From positions 1 through 38,518 of the IMG/VR virus record IMGVR_UViG_3300036857_000274: 38,518 bases of DNA. One strand, given 5' to 3'. Numbering within the stretch: the stretch's first letter is position 1; each line of letters opens with the position of its first letter. A program made the position numbers and the translations under genes. Below the pieces are notes generated by a model. The model did no database searches, had not been told where the DNA came from, and worked only from the letters and a program-made list of their open reading frames with translations. The stretch comes from a virus. Of the stretch, positions 13,770 to 21,986 are shown piece by piece.

Positions 13770-14471
13770 CTACTGGCCGTGCTGGTCGGTCAGCGCGCCC
13801 GTGTAGGTCGCGTAGTCGCTCTCGACGGCGGCGTAGGAGGCGTGATCAGCTTCGAGCGAGGTGTACGACTGCCCCGGCATGACGTCGTAGACGAGCACCA
13901 GGCCAGCGGGCTTCTGCGCGATGATCGCCGCGTAGGTCGTCGCCGGGTTCGGCGTCTCGCTCCCGAGCGTCTGCACGCGCAGCGCGTAGGCATCGCCGCC
14001 GTCGCGCTCAAGCAGCGTCACCCGCTGAGTGCCCGTCAGCGTCGCCGCCGTCGAGCCGATCAGCGCCGCCGGGGTACCACGTCGCCAGCCGTCGGTCGCG
14101 AGAATGCGCGCGCGCTGATCGTCGGGCGTCGAGGCGGGCAGCAGCCGCACGCCGACGAACTGCGCCAGCCAGGGCAGCGCATCGTCTGGGCAGCGATTCA
14201 GATCGACGAGCAGCGACCAGCCCGGCCCCTCGGGCGTGTCGCGTTCGAGCTCGTCGAGCAGCTGGAACATCTGCCCGATCGCGTTGCACAGGATCAGCAG
14301 CGCCCAGCCGTAGGCGTCGTCCTCACGCGCGAGCGGCGCCAGCGAGACGTACAGGCCCTCGGCGAACGACTCCGGGTCGAGGTCCGGCGGCGGCGGCTCG
14401 GGCAGGTCGTGCGGGACGGGCGCGCCGACCGGCAGCTTGCGCGCGGTCGTGAGCTCGCCGCGCTGGGTCAC
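13770..14471 (-). CDS. Baseplate tail protein I (gpI-like), 233 aa
   Basis: GTG start at 14471 overlaps the gpJ stop. The sequence has NAIGQMFQLLDELERDTPEG, then LPWLAQFVGVRLLPA, then DQRARILATDGWRRGTPAAL, which is the DUF/P2 gpI style (short helical N-terminus with a conserved R...W.RGT block). The protein ends in an acidic, Tyr-rich region (ESDYATYTGALTDQHGQ). In contractile tails gpI sits with gpJ in the baseplate wedge, and gene order J-I-fibre supports the call. Confidence 0.85.
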   Translation of the reverse strand: MTQRGELTTARKLPVGAPVPHDLPEPPPPDLDPESFAEGLYVSLAPLAREDDAYGWALLILCNAIGQMFQLLDELERDTPEGPGWSLLVDLNRCPDDALPWLAQFVGVRLLPASTPDDQRARILATDGWRRGTPAALIGSTAATLTGTQRVTLLERDGGDAYALRVQTLGSETPNPATTYAAIIAQKPAGLVLVYDVMPGQSYTSLEADHASYAAVESDYATYTGALTDQHGQ

Positions 14472-15643
14472 GACTCGACCTCGACCGTGCCCGAGATCGC
14501 ACCCGGCTCGGGCAGCGGCGCTGCGCCGGGCATGACGACGTCGGTCGTCCCCATCGTCCCGCCGGAGGCACGGATCGTCAGCGCCGAGACGTAGTGCACG
14601 CCCTCGACCTCGTTCACCGCCGTCAGCACCTCGGCCCAGCGCACCGTCGGCTCATTGATCCACGAGCGACCGCTCGTGTCGCCGTAGGGCGGGATGCCCC
14701 AGTTCTGCGGCGAGAGGTACGCCGTCAGCGAGTCGATCACCCGCTGCTGCACGTCGTCGGCGCTGTAACTCGGGTAGGCGACGACGTCGAAGCTGACGTC
14801 GATCGTCGCGTAGGTCGGGTCGATCACGTAGACGAGGAAGTTGACCTCGCGCATCGACTGCAGCAGGTCATCGACCTCCTGCTTGATCTCGGCCGAGACG
14901 GGCTGACCGTTGGCGTCGATCACGGCGACGCTGACGCAGCGGGGCGTGTTCGGCGTGCCCGTGTCGCCCTTCCAGAGGTCGATCGCGGTCGCGCGCGCGA
15001 CGCCGGCGATCGAGCGCTGCGCCAAGATCGCGAAGTCCTGCGGCAAGATCGGTCGAGGCGTCAGCAGCGTGAGCAGGTCGCTCAGCCGGTCGAGGTAGGC
15101 GTCGGTGTCCTCGGCATCGACGCCGCCTGTCGTCGCCGCGTCGAGCGTCACCGAGGCGACGAAGTCGAGCGGGTCGAGCACTTCGACGTCACCGGTCAGG
15201 CCGCTCGCAGCTGCGCCAGCTTCGAGCGCGCGGATCGTCACGTCTGCCTGCACCGTCTGGCCGGGCGCGACCGTGAACGCCTCGACGACCTCGAAGGCGT
15301 AGGTGTCGATCGAGGCGGGCGGCGCGACACCGACCAGCGTCCCCGCATCGACCGTGTAGCCCGCGCCGTCGATCATCGTCCAGGTCGTGACTCCGGTCGC
15401 CTGCGTCGCCTCGAACGGCGGCAGGCCGAGGATCGACGAGCCGTAGAACTCGAAGATTGAGTCGGGCACGAGCGCGGCGAGCTCGCGAAGCTCGGACGCG
15501 GTCTGCGACAGCGACTCGATCAGCCAGGCCTCAAGGTTTCCGGGCGAGGGCAGCCAGCCCTCGACCTTGTCCTCCAAGTAGGCGAACGCTTCCTCGGCGA
15601 GGTCGGTCGGGTCCGTCTCGACCGGCACCGGGATGTAGGTCAT
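14468..15643 (-). CDS. Baseplate J-like protein, 391 aa
   Basis: A wedge component of contractile phage baseplates. It has EAFAYLEDKVEGWLPS and ASELRELAALVPDSIFE at the N-terminus, then LVGVAPPASIDTYAFEVVEA, the beta-rich core, and the typical TPRPILPQDFAILAQRSIAG block near residues 195-215. A C-terminal domain follows (TIDVSFDVVAYPSYSADDVQ; NEVEGVHYVSALTI). It is flanked by gp25 upstream and gpI downstream, the canonical P2/Mu-like order. Confidence 0.92.
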   Translation of the reverse strand: MTYIPVPVETDPTDLAEEAFAYLEDKVEGWLPSPGNLEAWLIESLSQTASELRELAALVPDSIFEFYGSSILGLPPFEATQATGVTTWTMIDGAGYTVDAGTLVGVAPPASIDTYAFEVVEAFTVAPGQTVQADVTIRALEAGAAASGLTGDVEVLDPLDFVASVTLDAATTGGVDAEDTDAYLDRLSDLLTLLTPRPILPQDFAILAQRSIAGVARATAIDLWKGDTGTPNTPRCVSVAVIDANGQPVSAEIKQEVDDLLQSMREVNFLVYVIDPTYATIDVSFDVVAYPSYSADDVQQRVIDSLTAYLSPQNWGIPPYGDTSGRSWINEPTVRWAEVLTAVNEVEGVHYVSALTIRASGGTMGTTDVVMPGAAPLPEPGAISGTVEVES

Positions 15644-15647
15644 GGCG

Positions 15648-15971
15648 CTAGTCCTCCGTTCTCACTCGCAGCAGCATCTGCACGTGCTGCACGAGCTCAT
15701 CGACGTCGTCGATCTCGCGGTCGAGCAGCGTCTGCGCTCGCGGCTCCCAGAGTTCGACGGCGTGCCTGATCGCGGCCACATCGACGACCGGCGTCGAGAA
15801 GGTCGGGTCGGCGATCCCGAACTCGGGAAGCTCGACGCGGTAGCCGAGCGGGCAGAGCAGGATCGCGAGCGCGCACTCGGCGATTTCCTCGATCGAGTCC
15901 TGCTCGACGACGGTCGCCTGCGGCGTCGAGTCGAAGCGGAAGGGCAGGTCGAAGTGCGGAACGTCGGTCAC
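15648..15971 (-). CDS. Baseplate wedge protein gp25/gpW-like, 107 aa
   Basis: Contains the gp25 pattern: QDSIEEIAECALAILLCPLG, YRVELPEFGIADPTF, then RHAVELWEPRAQTLL. The E-L-P-E-F-G-I-x-D-P stretch is the hallmark of this family, which links the baseplate hub to the wedges in contractile tails. GTG start at 15971 overlaps the preceding 67-aa gene stop; gpJ follows after 4 bp. Confidence 0.93.
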   Translation of the reverse strand: MTDVPHFDLPFRFDSTPQATVVEQDSIEEIAECALAILLCPLGYRVELPEFGIADPTFSTPVVDVAAIRHAVELWEPRAQTLLDREIDDVDELVQHVQMLLRVRTED

Positions 15972-16171
15972 GTCGCTTCCGGCTGCTCAGGCTCGGGCGA
16001 CTCGGGCGGCGTGCCCGCTTCGCCGGGGACGGTCGGCGCAGCGATGTAGCAGACGCAGTGATCGACCTCTGCGTCGCCGTCGAGTGCGGCGAGCACCTGC
16101 GCCGCTGCCTCGTCGGGCGTGTAGGCGAGCGTCTGGCCCTCGTCGAGCGTGACGCTGACGGTGATCTGCAT
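15968..16171 (-). CDS. Hypothetical protein, 67 aa
   Basis: ATG at 16171 with CTAGGAGG upstream. The peptide starts MQITVSVTLDEGQTLAYTPD and ends in a Pro/Glu tail (PPESPEPEQPEAT). It lies between the spike/fibre protein and gp25. Small proteins at this position in baseplate clusters are usually unassigned. The first half looks like one strand followed by a helix with Cys residues (DHCVCYI). Confidence 0.6.
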   Translation of the reverse strand: MQITVSVTLDEGQTLAYTPDEAAAQVLAALDGDAEVDHCVCYIAAPTVPGEAGTPPESPEPEQPEAT

Positions 16172-16179
16172 CGTTCCTC

Positions 16180-17586
16180 CTAGAGGCCGTAGAGGGTGAT
16201 CCGGCTTCCGGCCGCGTAGTTCGGGCTGTTGATCCCGATCGTGAGCGAGGTCAGCGCGACGTTCGCCCAGTGCCCGTAGCCGAAGCGCACATCTTGCGAG
16301 CCTGCGGCAGCCGAGGCATAGACGCCGCCGCCGTAGATGATGTTCTTGCTCAGCAGGGCATCGCGGAAGTTCGGCACGATCATGAAGAACACGCCCGCCC
16401 GAGCCGCGATCGCGCTCGCTCCGCAGACGTTTACGCAGTTAATCGCAGTCCCGGCGCTGCCGCCGCCAGCCGAGAACGACGAGCCAGCGAGCACCATCTG
16501 CCAATAGGTGTAGTTCGCGCCCGCGTCGCCATTCATGCGGACGAAGATCGCGGTTGTGACGACCGCCGCCGTCGAGCGAGCCGAGCCGATCACAAGCAGG
16601 TGATTGAGGTCGGTCGGCAGACTCGCGAACGTCTTGACCGCGCTCGTGCCGTCGGCGACATAGTCCTCGACGAGGCGCAGCGTCCCGAAGCCGAGGTCGC
16701 CCGGCTGGATCGAGCCGTCGAGAATCTTCGACGAATCGACCGCGCCCGCTGCCAGCCGGGGCAGGTCTGCGGTTCCGGTCAGATCGCCCGCGAGCTTGAG
16801 GATGCCTTTGACGCTCGCGCTCGCGTCGGGCGCCGGCGGGCCGGTCGCGCCGGTGTCGCCCTTGTCGCCCTTCGGCCCCTGCGGCCCGGTCGGGCCAACG
16901 GGACCAGTCGGGCCAGCGGGACCGGGCGGGCCGACAGCACCCTGGCGGATGATCCCGAGCAAGCAGCGCTGCTCGGGCAGCGCCGCGCCTCCGGCGAGCC
17001 AGCTGACCGGAAGCTCGACGTAGCTGCCCTTGTCGATCGCGTTGCCAGTGACCTGGTACTGCTGCCAGCGGCTCGCGTCGTCCTTGTCCTGCAGGTAGAC
17101 CTTCGCGCTCGCGTCGATCAGCAGCAGCGCGGTCGTCGCGTCGGTGCCGTCGGCGGTCGTGTACCTGACCCACATCTTCGTCGCCGCGCTCTGCGTGGCG
17201 TTGTTGAGCCGCACCTCGCTGCCCGACGGCGGCTCGGTCAGATGCGCGTCGAACATGAACTCCAAGACGCTCGTCGAGCCGCCCGGCGGTCCCGGCGGTC
17301 CCTCCGGGCCGGGCGGCCCCGGCTCGCCCGTGCCGGTGACCGGGGCGAGCACCATCACCCACGGCGTTTCCTGCTCGTCGAAGATCACGAGGCAGTCGTC
17401 GCCGACCTCGGGCAGAGCGGTCGAGGGCGCCCACGGGCACGGCCCCCATTGCTGGCGGTCGCCGTCGAAGGTCGTGACGGTGACGTGGAGCTCGTCCTCG
17501 CTCGTCGCGGGCGCGACTGCGACTCGGCCGCGCACGACGTTGCGCACCTCCGGGCCTGCGGTGATCAGGTCGGCGAGCGTCGGCAC
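16180..17586 (-). CDS. Tail spike / fibre with OB-like N-terminus and collagen repeats, 468 aa
   Basis: Residues 1-85 resemble the OB-fold of gpV/gp45-like spike proteins ([20 protein letters not shown], then [20 protein letters not shown]). Two collagen-like Gly-X-Y stretches follow, around 88-102 and 215-252 ([20 protein letters not shown]). Between them lies a beta-rich carbohydrate-recognition-like segment. After the second repeat come [20 protein letters not shown], typical of phage fibres, and a C-terminal Ala/Gly-rich beta domain. Likely a trimeric spike plus receptor-binding fibre in one chain. It follows the hub gene directly, as gpV follows gpD. Confidence 0.8.
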   Translation of the reverse strand: MPTLADLITAGPEVRNVVRGRVAVAPATSEDELHVTVTTFDGDRQQWGPCPWAPSTALPEVGDDCLVIFDEQETPWVMVLAPVTGTGEPGPPGPEGPPGPPGGSTSVLEFMFDAHLTEPPSGSEVRLNNATQSAATKMWVRYTTADGTDATTALLLIDASAKVYLQDKDDASRWQQYQVTGNAIDKGSYVELPVSWLAGGAALPEQRCLLGIIRQGAVGPPGPAGPTGPVGPTGPQGPKGDKGDTGATGPPAPDASASVKGILKLAGDLTGTADLPRLAAGAVDSSKILDGSIQPGDLGFGTLRLVEDYVADGTSAVKTFASLPTDLNHLLVIGSARSTAAVVTTAIFVRMNGDAGANYTYWQMVLAGSSFSAGGGSAGTAINCVNVCGASAIAARAGVFFMIVPNFRDALLSKNIIYGGGVYASAAAGSQDVRFGYGHWANVALTSLTIGINSPNYAAGSRITLYGL

Positions 17587-18966
17587 TCAGACCCCCGGCC
17601 AGTGTCGGGCGGAGAAGCCCGAGGTCGGGTGCATCTGCGGGTTGAAGCCCGCCCCGCCCCACGACTTGCCCCAGCGCCCGGTGCCGAAGTGCTGGTCGCC
17701 CTTCGGGGTGTGGAAGACGATGAACACGTGGACGTCGTTCGCGTAGACGGTCAGGTACTGCCCGCGCCCGGCCCGGCCCCAGCTGCGCGCGATCGTGCCC
17801 GAGGTCGCAGTCGGCCCGCCGGGGTGGAAGCCGAGGCCCGCAGCAGCGAGCACCGCGACGGTCGAGCCGCTGCAGTCGTAGCCGCCGCCCGAGGGCGAGC
17901 CTGCGCGCGCGTGCCCGCCGCCCCAGACGTAGGGGTAGTGCTTGGCGTCGATCGAGCGGGCGGCGAGGTAGGCCTTCGCTGCGGGCGAGCCGACCGAGGC
18001 ACCCGGCGCGTCGCGCGCGCTGCGGCGTGAGCTCACGCTCGTCGTCGCCTGCTCGGGCGCAGGCTCGGGCAGCTTCTTCGTCGCGCGCTTGAGCGTGATC
18101 TCGGCGTCGGCCTCGAACAGGCTGCGTCGCATGTCGCTGACGAGCCAGAAGCCGTCAGCCGGCCCGACGTCGGTCAGCTGCACGACCGAGCCGGGCGGCG
18201 CCGCCCAGCGTCGAGCGCGACAGTTGACGGTCACTTCGCTGCGCACCTTGCCGTTGTCGATCTCGAAGTCGATCGCGCTCACGCCGGGGGTCTGCTCGTT
18301 GAGCACGAGGCGCGGCTTCGCCTTGAGCAGCTGCGTCTCGCTGATGAACCACACCGCGCCCGCTGAGACGAAGCAGCGCCAGTTGACCTCCTGCGCGAGC
18401 CGCTGCAGGCAGGTCCAGCTGTCCTCGTGCGAGCCGTCGGTGCCGCCGCGCCGGAACTGGTAGGGCAGTGCCTTGCGCAGCGCGCGCTTGTCGGTCTGCC
18501 CGGCGACGGGCTGACGCGCGCGAAGCTCCGGGCAGACGAACGGGATCGCTGGCTTGACCTCGCGCACGAGCGAGAGCGCGAACTGCGCGCGGGTCAGCTT
18601 CCCGCGCTTCGCCTTGCGCGGCCGGTTGTGCTGACGCAGCAGCGCCACCTCGCGGTCCTCGAAGGTCAGGGTCAGGTCGTCGCCCTGCTTGCCGACCTTG
18701 ACCAGCCGGAAGCGCAGCGCGTCGAGCGTGACGTCGATCGCGTAGCTGAACATGCCGCTCTGCAGCAGCGCGCGCCTCGGGTCGTGCACGGTCAGCGTCA
18801 GCGTCGAGGCACCCTCGATCGTGCGCTCGAGCTCGCCGCCGACGATCGAGCCGTCGATGCGCGTGTCGAGCCGCAGCTTGCGGTTGACGACGTCGAGCAC
18901 GACCTTCGAGAGGTCGAGGTCGATCTCGTGCGAGGGCTGACTCGACACGAGCGCGAGCGAGCTCAC
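17587..18966 (-). CDS. Baseplate hub (gpD-like) fused to NlpC/P60-like peptidase domain, 459 aa
   Basis: Residues 1-300 resemble late-control gene D/gp27 hub proteins (RIDGSIVGGELERTIEGAST, LTVHDPRRALLQSG, SWTCLQRLAQEVNWRCFVS, NEQTPGVSAIDFEI). A Pro/Ser-rich linker follows (about 300-330). The last 120 residues read AKHYPYVWGGGHARAG, GGYDCSGSTVAVL (catalytic Cys), and DVHVFIVF (likely His), a cysteine peptidoglycan peptidase of NlpC/P60 type. This puts a wall-degrading enzyme at the tail tip for genome entry. A simple reading is that tail contraction brings it to the cell wall. Upstream are the LysM protein and tape measure, as expected. Confidence 0.85.
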   Translation of the reverse strand: MSSLALVSSQPSHEIDLDLSKVVLDVVNRKLRLDTRIDGSIVGGELERTIEGASTLTLTVHDPRRALLQSGMFSYAIDVTLDALRFRLVKVGKQGDDLTLTFEDREVALLRQHNRPRKAKRGKLTRAQFALSLVREVKPAIPFVCPELRARQPVAGQTDKRALRKALPYQFRRGGTDGSHEDSWTCLQRLAQEVNWRCFVSAGAVWFISETQLLKAKPRLVLNEQTPGVSAIDFEIDNGKVRSEVTVNCRARRWAAPPGSVVQLTDVGPADGFWLVSDMRRSLFEADAEITLKRATKKLPEPAPEQATTSVSSRRSARDAPGASVGSPAAKAYLAARSIDAKHYPYVWGGGHARAGSPSGGGYDCSGSTVAVLAAAGLGFHPGGPTATSGTIARSWGRAGRGQYLTVYANDVHVFIVFHTPKGDQHFGTGRWGKSWGGAGFNPQMHPTSGFSARHWPGV

Positions 18967-18967
18967 C

Positions 18968-19312
18968 TCACGGCACCTTCAAGCAGGTGAACACCGTCAC
19001 CTGCCCGCCCTTGTGCTTGATCACGAGGTCGCCGAACTCGAAGCCGCTCGGGCAGGACGCCTCGCCCGATGGGCCGGTCGCGCCGCGTGCGCCCGCCGGG
19101 CCGGTCGCCCCCTTCGGCCCCGCCGGGCCACGCTCGCCCTTCGGCCCCGCCGGGCCAGCGGGTCCCTGCGGCCCAGTCGGCCCCGTGGCGACGTCGATCG
19201 TCACCGTGCGCGTCGCGACGGGCGCGCTGCTGAGTGCCTGCGAGGCGAGAAAGCCGGACGCGCCAGCGAGCGCCAGCGAGGCGGTCAACCCGGACACGAT
19301 GGTCTTGCTCAC
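18968..19312 (-). CDS. Membrane-anchored or exported collagen-like protein, 114 aa
   Basis: GTG at 19312 with GGAAGGAGGG upstream and a GTGA overlap with the preceding stop. Residues 4-25 (TIVSGLTASLALAGASGFLA) form a hydrophobic helix that could be a signal anchor. Then comes a run of about 14 Gly-X-Y triplets ([20 protein letters not shown] and on), ending with a short Cys-containing domain (ASCPSGFEF, VFTCLKV). An exported collagen-like protein in the middle of a baseplate operon is unusual. It could be a virion decoration, a host-surface protein, or a lysis-related spacer. Confidence 0.75.
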   Translation of the reverse strand: MSKTIVSGLTASLALAGASGFLASQALSSAPVATRTVTIDVATGPTGPQGPAGPAGPKGERGPAGPKGATGPAGARGATGPSGEASCPSGFEFGDLVIKHKGGQVTVFTCLKVP

Positions 19313-19470
19313 TCGCCCTCCTTCCCGAGCTTGAGTCCTTCGCGGAACGCCGCGAAGCGGCGCTCGCATTCCTCGGCGTCGGCCTTGCGCACTCGCCGCA
19401 CGACCCAGACGGCGCTGAGCACCGCGCCCGCGCCCGAGAGGAACGAGCCGAGCGCGTTGAGGTCGATCAC
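19309..19470 (-). CDS. Small single-span membrane protein, 53 aa
   Basis: GTG at 19470 overlaps the LysM gene stop (GTGA), and its TGA overlaps the next GTG. The sequence has one hydrophobic segment (ALGSFLSGAGAVLSAVWVV) followed by a charged helix (RKADAEECERRFAAFREGLK). Size and topology could suit a pinholin or spanin-like helper, but its site inside the tail cluster is not the usual lysis position. Function not assigned. Confidence 0.65.
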   Translation of the reverse strand: MIDLNALGSFLSGAGAVLSAVWVVRRVRKADAEECERRFAAFREGLKLGKEGE

Positions 19471-20216
19471 GGCAGCCGGAGGACCTGCCCCGGCGTGATC
19501 GCGCGCGGGTCGCGTAGCCCGTTCAGCTGCGCGATCTCGACCCAGCGGTCGGCGTCGCCGAGCTCGCGCGCGGCGATCGTCAGCAGGTCCTCGCCCGCGC
19601 CGAAGTCGTCGGCGCTCGCGCTCGCGTCGCCGAGCAACGTCGCGCGCGTCGTCATGCCTCGCCGCGCGCTCGACTTGCGCTTCGCAACGATGCGCTTCGC
19701 CGGTGCGCCGTGCTTCTTCTTCCGCGCCTTGCGACGTCGCCGGTTCGCCGCCGAGCGCTCGACGACGTAGACGTCGTCGAGGTACTCGATCAGCGTCAGC
19801 GTCAGGTACTGGCGCACGCGGTCGCCGAGCGTGTTCATCAGCGCATCGCCGAAGGCGAGGTCGTTGAGCACCCAGACGCGACCGGTGAACGGGACCGCGC
19901 CGCCGGTCGCGTAGATACGCAGCTGCGGCGGCTCGCCGTCCGAGGCGGTCGGCTGACCGAGCTTTTCGATCTGCTCGATCTGGCGCTCGATCGAGGCGCC
20001 GCTCGTCCACTGATCGAGCAGCAGCGGCAGGGTCAGCTGCAGCACCGGCGACGACTTCCACGAGGTCAGCGGGCGACGGCGCGGACGCTCGACGACGTCC
20101 CAGCCGCCGAAGCCCGAGTCGAGGTTCGGGCGTTCGTCGGCCAGGCGCGCGGTGACCGAGAGCGGCGGGTCGGCCGACTCGATCCGCACCCAGCCGACTG
20201 CGGGCGGCGAGGGCAT
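19467..20216 (-). CDS. Baseplate/tail LysM protein (gp53-like), 249 aa
   Basis: The N-terminal 150 residues form a beta-rich tail domain (VGWVRIESADPPLSVTARLA, VLQLTLPLLLDQW). A very basic linker lies at about 160-190 (RRRRKARKKKHGAPAKRIVA). The last 50 residues are a LysM domain (DLLTIAARELGDADRWVEIA, QLNGLRDPRAITPGQVLRLP), which binds peptidoglycan or the baseplate hub. LysM proteins between tape measure and hub are standard in contractile tails and injectosomes. ATG/GTG at 20216 overlaps the tape measure stop. Confidence 0.88.
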   Translation of the reverse strand: MPSPPAVGWVRIESADPPLSVTARLADERPNLDSGFGGWDVVERPRRRPLTSWKSSPVLQLTLPLLLDQWTSGASIERQIEQIEKLGQPTASDGEPPQLRIYATGGAVPFTGRVWVLNDLAFGDALMNTLGDRVRQYLTLTLIEYLDDVYVVERSAANRRRRKARKKKHGAPAKRIVAKRKSSARRGMTTRATLLGDASASADDFGAGEDLLTIAARELGDADRWVEIAQLNGLRDPRAITPGQVLRLP

Positions 20217-21739
20217 CAGCGCCGCGCCAGCTTGTCAGCGGTGAACGACCCGACCGCGCGCGCGATCTCGCGCCGGTCGAGGTAGACGGGCACGACGACG
20301 GTCGCCTCGCCGCCGATGCCGCCGACGCCCGCGAGCGACCCGCCGGCGCCCGGCAGCGGCGTGACGTTCGCGCCCATCGGCAGACGCACGACCTCCGGCC
20401 CGCGCTCGCCAACGAGCACGTTGCCGCTGCGCGGCGCGACGCCGCCGGACTGGCCGAACCAGCCGCCGACCTTCCCGGCCAGACCGCCGACGCCGCCGAT
20501 CGCCTTCTTGAAGGGCGAGCCGATCTTGCCGGGGATCGACTTGATGAAATCGACCGCGCGCTGGAACTCTCGGATCACGAGCGTGATCGCTCGTCGCGCC
20601 GCCGCCTGAATACCGTCGAAATGCTGGATGATCTTCGCGATCGCGAAGCCGAACGGGCCGAGCAGGATGCCCACCAGCAGCGGCCAGTTCTTCTTGATCC
20701 AGCCGAACACGTCCATCGCCTTCTTCTTGATCGCGTCCCAGTGCTTGACGACGAAGTAGGCGGCGACGCCGATCGCGATCAGCGCGAGCACGACCGCGCC
20801 GATGATCCCGACCGTGACCAGCAGCGAGGCGTTCAGGCCGAGGTTGGCGATCGTCGCCGCGAGCGTCGCGACCTTCCAGGCGATGAAGGCGATCGTCAGC
20901 AGGCCGAGCGCGATCTTGAGCGCGAGCGCATTGTGCGTCAGCGGCTGCACGACCTGCGTCAGCTTCACGAGCAGTCGCGTCAGCTGCAGGATCACGGGCA
21001 GCAGCGCCGTGCCCAGCTGCACCTGCACGCCCTGGTAGGCGAGCTTGAGCTCGCGCTGATGCTGCATTTCCTCGACGACTGCCTTGGTCGTCTTGCCGCT
21101 CACGGTCGCCCCGTACTTGTCAGCCAGGCCCAGCTGCTCGCGGATCGCCTCCGACCCCTTGAACAGGATCGGCGCCAGCTGCAGCCCGCTACGCGAGAAC
21201 AGCTGCTGCGCAAGCGCGGCGCGCTTGGCCGGGTTCGTCATTTTCGCGAAGCGATCCGAGACTCGTTCGAGCACCGCCTGCGTGTCGCCGGTCCTGATCG
21301 CGACGTCGTTCGAGGTGAAGCCCAGCTGCTCAAGCGCGCTGTTGTGCTTCTTCGTCCCGACCCGCGTCTTCTCGATCTGCTTCGAGAGCGTCGTCAGCCC
21401 GCGCTGGAAGGTCATCGTCTGCACGCCTCGGACCTTGAGCACGCTCGCCCATTCGCTCGACGTCTTGACGTCCATGCCGGTCGTGCGCGAGAGCGCAAGC
21501 GTTGACTTGCCGAGGTCCTCGGTCGCATCGACCGCGCCCCGGATGAAGCGCTGCGCGCCGTAGACCGCCGCCGCCCCGCCAGCCCACTTCGCGACGCCCT
21601 TCCAGCCGAGGCCCGCCTGCTTGCCCGCCTTCTCGGTGGACTTGCCGATCCCCTCGACCGAGCCTGCAGCCTTGTCGGCGCCGCTGACGAACTGGCGGAC
21701 GTTGCGCAGAGCGAGGACGATCTCGACGAGATCAGCCAC
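20216..21739 (-). CDS. Tail tape measure protein, 507 aa
   Basis: Sets tail length and is ejected into the host envelope. The N-terminus is helical (ALRNVRQFVSGADKAAGSVE), the middle has long amphipathic helices, and roughly residues 270-375 hold three or four hydrophobic spans (ALGLLTIAFIAWKVATLAAT, VGIIGAVVLALIAIGVAAYF, NWPLLVGILLGPFGFAI). The C-terminus is Gly-rich with LVGERGPEVVRLPMGANVTP, the usual tape-measure terminal box. At about 0.15 nm per residue this predicts a tail near 75 nm. It starts 8 bases before the stop of the chaperone extension frame. Confidence 0.92.
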   Translation of the reverse strand: MADLVEIVLALRNVRQFVSGADKAAGSVEGIGKSTEKAGKQAGLGWKGVAKWAGGAAAVYGAQRFIRGAVDATEDLGKSTLALSRTTGMDVKTSSEWASVLKVRGVQTMTFQRGLTTLSKQIEKTRVGTKKHNSALEQLGFTSNDVAIRTGDTQAVLERVSDRFAKMTNPAKRAALAQQLFSRSGLQLAPILFKGSEAIREQLGLADKYGATVSGKTTKAVVEEMQHQRELKLAYQGVQVQLGTALLPVILQLTRLLVKLTQVVQPLTHNALALKIALGLLTIAFIAWKVATLAATIANLGLNASLLVTVGIIGAVVLALIAIGVAAYFVVKHWDAIKKKAMDVFGWIKKNWPLLVGILLGPFGFAIAKIIQHFDGIQAAARRAITLVIREFQRAVDFIKSIPGKIGSPFKKAIGGVGGLAGKVGGWFGQSGGVAPRSGNVLVGERGPEVVRLPMGANVTPLPGAGGSLAGVGGIGGEATVVVPVYLDRREIARAVGSFTADKLARR

Positions 21740-21986
21740 GGCGAGCCGCCTTCGCGAGGGCGTTCACGACCTGCACTGCGAGGTTGTGCTGCTCGACCAC
21801 GCGCAGCTGCGCCGCGCGGTGAGCGAGAGCGGTCAGCATCAGCCGTTCCTCGTCGTCGGTAGTTGTCAGGAAGCGCAGCGCCGGGAGGCCGTGCAGCGCG
21901 AGCACGGCGGCGGTCGTGATCTCGACGCCGCCTACGATTCCCCCAGCGCCACCTCGTCCAGGTCCTCGTTCGTCGAGGTCGCCCAC
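21732..21986 (-). CDS. Tail assembly chaperone extension frame, reached by -1 frameshift
   Basis: This frame overlaps the end of the 196-aa chaperone frame and lies just before the tape measure, the position of lambda T or P2 E'. Sequence after the slip site reads GIVGGVEITTAAVLALHGLP then LTALAHRAAQLRVVEQHNLA, a compact helical domain. A -1 slip at 21938-21944 would yield a fusion of about 263 residues (194 plus 69). The upstream part of this open frame (before residue 16) is a shadow of the chaperone. Independent translation is unlikely because no good start with a Shine-Dalgarno is present. Confidence 0.75.
   Translation of the reverse strand: MGDLDERGPGRGGAGGIVGGVEITTAAVLALHGLPALRFLTTTDDEERLMLTALAHRAAQLRVVEQHNLAVQVVNALAKAARRG

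Noticed and set aside
16270-18030. Long plus-strand open frame of 586 codons opposite the spike and hub genes
   Set aside because: It is Arg/Val/Asp-rich antisense sequence to well-supported minus-strand genes with recognisable motifs; long shadow frames are expected at this GC content.
19467-20216. LysM protein as an endolysin
   Set aside because: It has no catalytic domain and sits between tape measure and hub, the normal place for a baseplate LysM protein.
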